Shown in pieces: positions 15,343 to 22,357 of a stretch of DNA of 64,000 bases. The stretch is from M0108 sp044228695. Its GTDB lineage: Bacteria > Pseudomonadota > Gammaproteobacteria > Chromatiales > Chromatiaceae. The stretch is from assembly GCA_044228695.1 (NCBI GenBank), contig JBGAUK010000004.1, positions 29,361 to 93,360 of the forward strand, given 5' to 3'. The notes under the pieces are model-generated. The model searched no databases, was not told the DNA's origin, and worked only from the letters and a program-made list of their open reading frames with translations. The position numbers and the translations under genes are program-made. Each line of letters starts with the position of its first letter. Positions within the stretch are counted from its first letter, which is position 1.

Positions 15343-15717
15343 ATGAAACGCATAACTATCTCGCTACTCACGCTCACTCTCGCCGCCTTGTCTGGTTGTG
15401 GCACAACAACCACGGAGAGGGCCGGCAGCGGCGCCCTATTAGGCGCCGCCACCGGGGCCGCGATCGGCTCCATGAGTGGTGATATGGGCACGGGAGCTTT
15501 GATTGGCGCCGGTGCCGGGGCTGTTGGTGGCTTGATCATCGACCAGAACGAAAAGACGAACGATAATAATCGTTACTATAACAATCGCTATAACAACAAC
15601 CCTAACTACAACACTCGCGACTACAATAACGGGTACTACAACAATCGCAATTATAATAACCCTAACTATAACGACCGTTATTATGAAAATCGTAACTACT
15701 ACGATCTAAGCTATTAA
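15343..15717 (+). CDS. Glycine-zipper lipoprotein with Asn/Tyr-rich tail
   Basis: The 124-residue protein begins with a lipoprotein signal (MKRITISLLTLTLAALSGCG, lipobox LSGC). A glycine-zipper segment follows (SGALLGAATGAAIGSMSGDM, then GALIGAGAGAVGGLIID), as in YMGG/OmpA-like and SLP-type small lipoproteins. The C-terminal ~50 residues are repeats rich in Asn, Tyr, Arg and Asp (NNRYNNNPNYN and similar). A paralogue without this tail lies at 30995. The protein probably sits in the outer membrane. Confidence 0.8.
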   Translation: MKRITISLLTLTLAALSGCGTTTTERAGSGALLGAATGAAIGSMSGDMGTGALIGAGAGAVGGLIIDQNEKTNDNNRYYNNRYNNNPNYNTRDYNNGYYNNRNYNNPNYNDRYYENRNYYDLSY

Positions 15718-15804
15718 TCCGAAAAGCCGGGCGCGCTCCAAGCGCTCGAGAGACGATCCATCGCCAGTAAACCAGTAGCTACCTATTCCCTCTCGTCTAA
15801 CCTA

Positions 15805-15833
15805 ATGAGCTGGGCGATCCCTGCCCAACTCAT
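15805..15833. terminator. Probable bidirectional terminator between convergent genes
   Basis: ATGAGCTGGGC and GCCCAACTCAT form a stem with one C-A mismatch around the loop GATCCCT. It lies between the ends of the glycine-zipper gene and the convergent cysteine-repeat gene. T-rich sequence follows on the plus strand but is not a clean run. Confidence 0.45.
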
Positions 15834-15847
15834 GGTCATTTGTTCGT

Positions 15848-16459
15848 TTACTTGTTGAATTTCACCTTGGCTGCTTGCACGCAAGTGGCCTTCTCGGCAC
15901 TCGGCAAGGCATCGCACTTTTCATTCGCTACCGCGTAATCAGCATCACGCTTTTCCGTCGTGGCATCTTGGCGTGCCGCGGTACCAGCCTCTTGCGCTTT
16001 CTTGTCGGCAGCGGCGGTTTTTTCCATTGCCCCCTTGTTAGCCTCCGAGATCTTCATTTTAGCCTCGGCATCGGCCGTGATTCGTGTCTCAACCGCCTTT
16101 GCCTCTTTGGTACAGAGGTCCTTGGCGTTCCCATCCTTGTCATCACACTTTTCGTTGGCAAGTGCGAAATCGGCCTCGGCCTTGGCGACCACGGCATTGT
16201 AGCGATTCTTATCGGAGGGCTCGTATGTCGCTTCTAGCTCGGCTTTGGCGACCTTGGCCTTGCCTTTGGCCTCGACTTCACAGACATCCTTGGCATTAGC
16301 GGATAAGGAAGCGCACTTTGCCTTGGCGGTGTCGTAGGCGGCCGCGATACGGCCCTCTTCGGCCTTATAAGCGTCCTTTGTCATCGGTTCGGCCATGACG
16401 CTGGCATTGAACACGAGGCCAATGGCAATCGAGATTGCGGACAGATAGAGAGGTTTCAT
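15848..16459 (-). CDS. Secreted helical protein with repeated C-x10-C motifs
   Basis: The 203-residue protein has a signal peptide (MKPLYLSAISIAIGLVFNAS, cleavage near VMAEP). The mature part is Ala/Lys/Glu-rich and helical. Three cysteine pairs have identical spacing (CASLSANAKDVC, CDDKDGNAKDLC, CDALPSAEKATC), each preceded by an Ala/Asn-rich helix and followed by an EAK-type helix. This repeat is seen in uncharacterised periplasmic proteins of proteobacteria. Disulfide-linked helical hairpins are likely but inferred. It converges on the glycine-zipper gene. Confidence 0.7.
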   Translation of the reverse strand: MKPLYLSAISIAIGLVFNASVMAEPMTKDAYKAEEGRIAAAYDTAKAKCASLSANAKDVCEVEAKGKAKVAKAELEATYEPSDKNRYNAVVAKAEADFALANEKCDDKDGNAKDLCTKEAKAVETRITADAEAKMKISEANKGAMEKTAAADKKAQEAGTAARQDATTEKRDADYAVANEKCDALPSAEKATCVQAAKVKFNK

Positions 16460-16750
16460 GTGTTATTCCTGTTTGAAATGGTTACAGTTACTTGGGTGCC
16501 TAATTGCATATCAACAAATGGCGCCCATGGGGCAGGCGTCACGAACTAAACAAAATTTCCATGACCCCATGGGTTCATGGTTTATCGTAAGCCTATTGGC
16601 ATTATATTGATGATTGGTCTGGTCCGTCTGTATGCTGGCGCACGGAGTCACGGAAATTAGGGCTATGCCAAAATGTGAATGCGTAAACACCATCTACCGA
16701 ACCATGATGTCATTAGACTCGTAATAACCTGATGCTTACTTGAGGTTATC

Positions 16751-16888
16751 GTGGACGAGCCTGTTTTGGACTATGTTGAGTGGCGCAATAGCCTTCGCTG
16801 GCTTACAAAGGTTACTAACATTCCAAGCTCAGTGGGTGCGCTGGCAAACATAGCCAAGGTGGCAATGCGGTCTAATATTCAATATTAG
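16751..16888 (+). CDS. Possible small ORF (45 residues, GTG start)
   Basis: A GTG at 16751 follows TTGAGG at a 5-nt spacing. It opens a 45-codon frame with a plausible composition (DEPVLDYVEWRNSLRW..., ends NIQY) and stops 28 bp before the AI-2E family gene. No family is recognised. It sits in the otherwise gene-free stretch 16460-16916, where I see nothing else firm. It could be a leader peptide or chance. Confidence 0.3.
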   Translation: MDEPVLDYVEWRNSLRWLTKVTNIPSSVGALANIAKVAMRSNIQY

Positions 16889-16916
16889 GTACACCCGAAG
16901 GAGAGTTCACATCCCC

Positions 16917-17999
16917 ATGGCCGTAGAAACGAAAGCGGACCGTCATGTTACGGACCGAGCCATCGAGATATTCATCCGTATCGCTCTGATCGTCATCTTG
17001 GCGGCTTTGTGCTTCGATATCTTGCGACACTTTATCGTGCCGGGTCTCTGGGGCTTGATCATCGCTATCGGTCTCTATCCCCTCTATCAACGCCTGCTGC
17101 AAGCTTTGGGCGACAGGTCGGTGCTGGCCGCGACCTTGACCTCCCTCATTACCTTCGCGGTTCTATTGGTCCCGGTGCTCCTGCTCAGTGGATCGGTCAT
17201 GGAAGGGGGGGAGGGGCTGCTGAACGCCCTGGAGGTAGGCGCACGGGATGTTCCCCTCCCACCCGAGTGGGTTAAGGGATTACCCCTGGTGGGCTCCTAT
17301 ACTCATGAGCTTTGGACTCATGCCTCCTACAACCTGAAGGAGGCCCTGGTGCAGATCGCTCCCCAAGTCAAAATTGCCTTGAGTTGGTTGGTAGGGGCAG
17401 CGGCCGGGGCGGGGATCGGCATCCTGAAATTCTTCTTTGCCATCGCCATTGCCGGGGTGCTGCTCGCCCATGAGGAAGAGACGCGGCGGGCAACCGTCAT
17501 CATCGCTCATCGACTGGCAGGTGATCGTGGGCTTGAATTCACCGATCTCGCCATGGCTACGGTACGCAGTGTTACCCGCGGCATCTTGGGCATAGCCTTG
17601 ATCCAGTCGCTCCTATCTGGCCTGGGATGGCTGGCGGCTGGGGTGCCGTCAGCCGGACTCTGGACCTTACTGGCTCTATTGCTGAGTACCGCGCAGGTCG
17701 GCGTTTTCCTGGTATCGGTCCCGATCCTCGTCTATGTCTTCTTCAATGGGGATACGACCACCTTTGTGCTGCTCCTGGTCTGGAGCCTCGCCGTCGGTAC
17801 CATCGACAACGTTCTCAGGCCGATCTTGCTGGGCCGCGGCATGGATGTACCCATGGTCGTGGTATTCGTTGGCACTATCGGTGGTTTCTTGAGTTCCGGC
17901 ATCGTCGGGCTCTTCATTGGCGCCGTGGTGCTGGTACTAGGCTATAAACTTCTGGTCGCTTGGCTGGGGGATGAGCCAGCGACGATCAATCTGCTTTGA
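16917..17999 (+). CDS. AI-2E family (TqsA/PerM-type) transporter
   Basis: The 360-residue inner-membrane protein belongs to the AI-2E exporter superfamily, which includes Na+/H+ antiporter-like and autoinducer exporters. It has two N-terminal hydrophobic segments (residues ~20-60) and a polar/amphipathic central part. It ends in a block of about five segments (from AAAGAGIGILKFFFAIAIAG to the end), with the conserved DNVLRPILLGRG signature and GGFLSSGIVGLFIGAVVL. GGAGAG lies before the ATG. The substrate cannot be read from sequence. Confidence 0.85.
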   Translation: MAVETKADRHVTDRAIEIFIRIALIVILAALCFDILRHFIVPGLWGLIIAIGLYPLYQRLLQALGDRSVLAATLTSLITFAVLLVPVLLLSGSVMEGGEGLLNALEVGARDVPLPPEWVKGLPLVGSYTHELWTHASYNLKEALVQIAPQVKIALSWLVGAAAGAGIGILKFFFAIAIAGVLLAHEEETRRATVIIAHRLAGDRGLEFTDLAMATVRSVTRGILGIALIQSLLSGLGWLAAGVPSAGLWTLLALLLSTAQVGVFLVSVPILVYVFFNGDTTTFVLLLVWSLAVGTIDNVLRPILLGRGMDVPMVVVFVGTIGGFLSSGIVGLFIGAVVLVLGYKLLVAWLGDEPATINLL

Positions 18000-18031
18000 A
18001 GCGGCGATACCGGTAGGTGGTAAACAACAGG

Positions 18032-19165
18032 CTATTTGTATTTTAAAAGCAAATGGTAAACCCTTGCTCCGACCCCCTCTAGTCGCAAGTCAAAATGCTG
18101 CATATCCCCAGGCTCGCCTGAGATGTCGATAGCACCCCAGGCGAAACCTCTGTCGGTCATGGTCTCCACGAATTCTTTTCCAAGATTCAAAAAGCCCGTA
18201 GCTGGATCGCCCCTCCCACCCATGCTGTGGGGAGCAAAAGGGCGATCTTGTCCCGCGTCTGTCCGCCATGCCATTCCCGTGTTGGATTTTCCGCCAAGTA
18301 TTCCGTAGTCATTTTCCATTTGTGCCTTTATTTTTGCGAAGTCAGGGAGGGGTTTATCCGAATTGTGGGTTATCCACTCCGTATCGATGAATTCCTGCAA
18401 GGCCAAGTCATTCCTCATTAATAAAAAATATCTTTTCATTGCATCGCTTTCCTGCTGAAGAACATCATAGACATCTCCGATTGATCCATCCCCAAATGCC
18501 GATCTTCCTTTTTTAAGCTTTCTTAAATCCGACTCATGCTTGCCAAGCATGAACCTTGCAATGTTGTCAAACGCGCCAATCAGTTCCAAATCCAGTTCTT
18601 CTTCTGCTTTTTCGTTCAAAATGTAGGGATTTGTTCCGACATCAAAATCGATAGCCAGTCCCCATCCGTGCATTCCGGATTTTTTCCTTAGCGTGCTATT
18701 CGCAATAGGTGCCTTATATCCAGTCCCTTTGTTATTAATCAAATCTTCCTCGACTCTATATAAAGCCTGGATCATCGCATCGTTTATCTTGAGAAGATTC
18801 TGGCCAAAAAAAGTAGTATTATCCAACTCCAAATCAATGAATTCGTTATAACAGGTACAGTTAAAAACCTCACCTGCGATGCGGTCCCATTTGTCTAAAA
18901 TTAGGGAAAATTTATTTTTTTGATTGATGTATAGCTTATTTATTATTATCATTTTTTCAAGATCCCGATTAATATTAGTCTTGCTTGAAACCGGGCATGA
19001 CGTAGCTTCTTCGCGGATGATCAATTCAGAAAATAACGCTTTCTCGATGGTTAAGATCGGAGACATAGGTATTTCTAGAATTGGCAAGAGGTTGATGCTC
19101 CTTGCATTTGCCTTTACCCCGCAAATAGCCATGGCAGTAATCATAAGCCCAACTAATACCGTCAT
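18032..19165 (-). CDS. Secreted D,D/L,D-carboxypeptidase-like (M15) protein, AT-rich
   Basis: The 377-residue protein has a signal peptide (MTVLVGLMITAMAICGVKAN). Its C-terminal half shows the metal-ligand patterns of M15/VanY peptidases. SGMHGWGLAIDFDVG corresponds to S-x-H-x-x-G-x-A-x-D, and DMQHFDLR to the second H-F motif near the end. Such enzymes trim peptidoglycan stem peptides. The ATG at 19165 has GAGG about 7 nt upstream and begins the signal peptide. The longer frame to 19255 is not preferred. Base and codon use (many AAT, ATT, AAA codons) differ clearly from the GC-rich neighbours, which suggests transfer. Confidence 0.65.
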   Translation of the reverse strand: MTVLVGLMITAMAICGVKANARSINLLPILEIPMSPILTIEKALFSELIIREEATSCPVSSKTNINRDLEKMIIINKLYINQKNKFSLILDKWDRIAGEVFNCTCYNEFIDLELDNTTFFGQNLLKINDAMIQALYRVEEDLINNKGTGYKAPIANSTLRKKSGMHGWGLAIDFDVGTNPYILNEKAEEELDLELIGAFDNIARFMLGKHESDLRKLKKGRSAFGDGSIGDVYDVLQQESDAMKRYFLLMRNDLALQEFIDTEWITHNSDKPLPDFAKIKAQMENDYGILGGKSNTGMAWRTDAGQDRPFAPHSMGGRGDPATGFLNLGKEFVETMTDRGFAWGAIDISGEPGDMQHFDLRLEGVGARVYHLLLKYK

Positions 19166-19420
19166 CACACATCCTCGTGCGTCTGGACAAATTAGTCTTA
19201 GCCACGATCCAGAATTTATCCTAATGGAATTTGATTCTGTGATTTTGTGGAGCATTCATAGCCCACAAAGCCGGCCTAACACTGCCTTATGTGGGATACC
19301 GTACAGAGAAGCCCGGGTAGCAAAGAGATCATAGCATCGGTGCGTACCCGATTCGGGCCATGTGGCTCGAATCGTAATAAATTCGTCCTAATTTTTTCGA
19401 GTTTTAAGGAGGAGCGGAAG

Positions 19421-20470
19421 ATGCTTCATGAAAAGGGCCTGTTTTTTCTCGCCATCCTGGGAGTCCTTGCGCTGCTCTGCGCTGGCTCGCCAGCGGTGGC
19501 CCAAGACGCCCCGGATCTCGGTACCACGAAAACCTTCGCCGTCTTGGGAGCCACGACGGTGACGAATACCGGTGCCAGCGTCCTATCCGGAGATCTCGGG
19601 ATATTCCCTGGCACCTCGATCACCGGATTCCCGCCGGGCGTGGTTGAAAATGGGACGATACACGCCGCGGACGCGGTCGCGCAGCAGGCCCAGAACGATC
19701 TCACCACCGCGTACAACAACTTTGCGGGCCAGCCCTGCGGTACGCACCTAACTGGCCAGGACCTGGGCGGACTGACGCTCGTGTCAGGCGTCTATTGTTT
19801 CGATAGCTCAGCCCAGCTGACCGGGACGCTTACCCTTGATGCCCAGGGCGATCCTAATGCCGTCTTCATCTTCCAGATCGGGAGCACACTTACCACCGCG
19901 AGCAACTCCTCGGTTGAGATTATCAACGGGGGTTCGAGCTGCAACGTCTTCTGGCAGGTCGGCAGTTCGGCCATTCTCGGTACGACGACGTCGTTCGCGG
20001 GGAGCATCCTCGCGCTCGCGAGCATCACCCTAAATACTGGTGCCAACGTCTCCGGGCGGCTCCTGGCCCAGAACGGTGCCGTGACATTGGACACCAACGA
20101 AATCGACGCTCCGTTATGCGTGAACCCGGCCACGCTCCCCTCCGGTCAACAGACCGTTTTCTACAGCGCGACGATCACCGCGACCGGCGGCGCGGGGACC
20201 CATACCTTCGCGGTGACGGACGGCGCCTTGCCGGACGGGCTAACGCTGAGTTCCGCCGGCCTCCTCTCCGGGACGCCGACGGCATCCGGGACGTGGACCT
20301 TCACGATCACCGCCACCGATGATGGCGACGTCACCGGCGCGCGGGCATACAGGGTGACGATCGCCGGCGCCACGGCTACGGCTATCCCGACCCTCTCAAC
20401 CTGGGGACTGCTCCTCCTTATGGCGCTCACGGGACTCGTTTCGACCCGGTACCTCAAAAGATCCGCATGA
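19421..20470 (+). CDS. Ice-binding-like (DUF3494) protein with putative Ig domain and IPTL-CTERM anchor
   Basis: The 349-residue protein has a signal peptide (about 1-28, ending SPAVAQ). A DUF3494 beta-helix domain follows (about 30-230), with LGTTKTFAVLGATTVTNTG, GDLGIFPGTSITGFPPG, GGLTLVSGVYCFDSS and VFIFQIGSTLTTA. This fold is found in ice-binding proteins and adhesins. A putative Ig-type domain comes next (ATGGAGTHTFAVTDGALPDG, SGTPTASGTWTF). The C-terminus is an IPTL-type sorting signal: IPTLSTWGLLLLMALTGL plus a basic tail. AAGGAGGAG lies before the ATG. It is probably surface-exposed or secreted through exosortase-like sorting. Confidence 0.82.
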   Translation: MLHEKGLFFLAILGVLALLCAGSPAVAQDAPDLGTTKTFAVLGATTVTNTGASVLSGDLGIFPGTSITGFPPGVVENGTIHAADAVAQQAQNDLTTAYNNFAGQPCGTHLTGQDLGGLTLVSGVYCFDSSAQLTGTLTLDAQGDPNAVFIFQIGSTLTTASNSSVEIINGGSSCNVFWQVGSSAILGTTTSFAGSILALASITLNTGANVSGRLLAQNGAVTLDTNEIDAPLCVNPATLPSGQQTVFYSATITATGGAGTHTFAVTDGALPDGLTLSSAGLLSGTPTASGTWTFTITATDDGDVTGARAYRVTIAGATATAIPTLSTWGLLLLMALTGLVSTRYLKRSA

Positions 20471-20507
20471 CCTAACCGAACGAACGAATAACCTATGGGC
20501 CCTTGGA

Positions 20508-20537
20508 GCCCTGCCTGCAAGACCCGGCCGGCAGGGC
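20508..20537 (+). terminator. Possible terminator after the ice-binding-like gene
   Basis: GCCCTGCC and GGCAGGGC form an 8-bp stem with a 14-nt loop, followed by TTCCCCATTTC. The T-run is weak. Confidence 0.4.
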
Positions 20538-20714
20538 TTCCCCATTTCAGACTCTGAGCCTATGTGAGTTCTCGTACGGAATGATCGCCACCCCTGGCGC
20601 ATGTTATAACCGCGTAATACTCACAGGTCGCACATCATGCTGACTACCCAGGCCCTTCTCGCCTACTGTCATGACAACAGTCGGCTTCTTTAATAATGGA
20701 AATCGGAGCATCGA

Positions 20715-20996
20715 ATGAAGACTCAAATCCCTTACCTATTCTTGGCGGCAGTCGTTCTTGGTACGCCCTTGGGCGCTGTTTCCAGCACGGATTTTAATGG
20801 GATCGTTGAGAGCCGCCCCGTTGGGGCCGCGGGAACATGGAAGATTGGTGGGCGTAGTTTCGAAGCTACGGAAACAACAAACCTGGATGAAGACGATGGC
20901 CCGGCCAAGGTCGGAGCTTGTGTGACCGTGGATTTCGAGGGCACTGCCATCAAGGAGATCGAAACCGAGAGGGAAACTAAGTGTAAGGCCCAGTAA
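20715..20996 (+). CDS. Small secreted DUF5666-like protein
   Basis: The 93-residue protein has a signal peptide (about 1-23, ending AVSST). One small beta-rich domain follows with FNGIVESRPVGAAGTWKIGG, then KVGACVTVDFEG. The G-x-V/I ... G-x-W-x-(I/V)-G-G ... VGA-x-V pattern is that of DUF5666 OB-like domains. Two cysteines remain in the mature part. Function is unknown. It is a single gene, with a probable promoter in the 244 bp upstream, where no other gene is seen. Confidence 0.6.
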   Translation: MKTQIPYLFLAAVVLGTPLGAVSSTDFNGIVESRPVGAAGTWKIGGRSFEATETTNLDEDDGPAKVGACVTVDFEGTAIKEIETERETKCKAQ

Positions 20997-21283
20997 TCTT
21001 TCACCCGAAGGACAGGGAAGTCCTTGATGATAGAAGTGTCCAACGGCTCGGGATGCGTGTGCGGCGCCGCACAGGATTGATAGATTTTTCAGAGCGCGAC
21101 GATCGTATCTCAGCAACAGGCGCGGACGCCGGAGGAGAAAGATGAATCCTTTGTGCGATGGCGTACATCGTCGGATGCCTCGGCGGCATACTTTAGGAGT
21201 GAATCCTTGATGACTCGCGCCCGGACGCTCGACCTGGTGAGCGTGGTCAAGCCGCGAATGAAGGCAACAAGACGCAAACAATC

Positions 21284-22357
21284 ATGATGACTCCGGCAAT
21301 CAAGAAGGGCCTGATCGCGGCCGCGGGTGTCGCGGCCGTCGTGATCGCGGTAATGGCCTGGACGGCGTTCCGACCGGCCGGCCTCGGGGCTGGTTTCGTT
21401 AGCGGCAACGGCCGTATCGAGGCGACCGAGATCGACGTCGCCACCCGGCTCGCCGGGCGCGTGCAGGACATCATGGTCAACGAGGGCGACTTCGTCCAGA
21501 TGGGCCAGCCCCTGGCGCAGATGCAGATGGACGTGCTCGACGCGCAGCAGGACGAGGCCCGGGCCCAGTCCCAGCAGGCCGTCACCGCGGTCGCCAGCGC
21601 GACCGCCCAGGTCGCCGTGCGCCGCAGCGACACAGCCGCGGCCGAGGCCCTGGTGAGGCAGCGCGAGAGTGAGTTGGATGCGGCACAGCGACACCTGGCG
21701 CGCTCCGAGACCCTCGCCAAGAAAGGAATGACGGCGCGTCAGGTTCTCGACGACGACCGCGCTAGCGTACAAGGTGCCCTGGCGACCCTGGCCGGAGCTG
21801 AGGCCCAGGTGGCTGCCGCCGCCGCGGCCACCACGGCCGCGCAGGCGGAGGTCGTGGGTGCGGACTCCGCGGTCACGGCGAGCGAGGCGACCATTGCCCG
21901 GGTCGCGGCCGACATTGCGGACAGCCGGCTCAAATCCCCGCGCGACGGCCGGGTGCAATACCGCATCGCCCAGCCGGGTGAAGTCCTCGCAGCCGGCGGC
22001 AGGGTCCTCAACCTGCTGGATCTGGGCGATGTCTACATGACCTTTTTCCTGCCCGAGACCGTGGTCGGCAGGATCGCGCTGGGCAGCGAGGTGCATCTCG
22101 TGCTGGACGCGGCGCCGCAGTATGTGATCCCGGCACGGGTATCCTACGTCGCCAGCAAGGCGCAGTTCACCCCCAAGACCGTGGAAACGGCCAGCGAGCG
22201 ACAGAAGCTGATGTTTCGGGTCAAGGCCCAGATCGACCGCGACCTGCTGCAAAAGTACCTCAAGTTGGTCAAGACCGGTCTGCCGGGTATGGCCTGGCTC
22301 AAGCTCGATGGGTCGGTCCCCTGGCCGGAAAAGCTGGCGATCAAGCTGCCGCAATGA
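21284..22357 (+). CDS. HlyD/YbhG-type membrane fusion protein
   Basis: The 357-residue periplasmic adaptor has one N-terminal membrane anchor (about 8-28). The lipoyl-like half is GNGRIEATEIDVATRLAGRV, then VQDIMVNEGDFVQMGQPLAQ. A long Ala/Gln-rich coiled-coil hairpin (about 85-205) leads to the second lipoyl half (SPRDGRVQYRIAQPGEVLAA) and a beta-barrel domain. The length and organisation match the YhiI/YbhG adaptors that pair with RbbA-type ABC exporters. Its stop overlaps the next ATG (ATGA), so it is the first gene of a three-gene exporter operon. Confidence 0.88.
   Translation: MMTPAIKKGLIAAAGVAAVVIAVMAWTAFRPAGLGAGFVSGNGRIEATEIDVATRLAGRVQDIMVNEGDFVQMGQPLAQMQMDVLDAQQDEARAQSQQAVTAVASATAQVAVRRSDTAAAEALVRQRESELDAAQRHLARSETLAKKGMTARQVLDDDRASVQGALATLAGAEAQVAAAAAATTAAQAEVVGADSAVTASEATIARVAADIADSRLKSPRDGRVQYRIAQPGEVLAAGGRVLNLLDLGDVYMTFFLPETVVGRIALGSEVHLVLDAAPQYVIPARVSYVASKAQFTPKTVETASERQKLMFRVKAQIDRDLLQKYLKLVKTGLPGMAWLKLDGSVPWPEKLAIKLPQ

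Noticed and set aside
15541..15715. Possible CRISPR or DNA tandem repeat
   Set aside because: The repetition is codon-level Asn/Tyr low complexity in a coding frame. No CRISPR array was seen anywhere in the window.
16511..16693. 60-codon minus-strand frame in the 16460-16916 gap
   Set aside because: No ribosome site, low-quality composition and no family.
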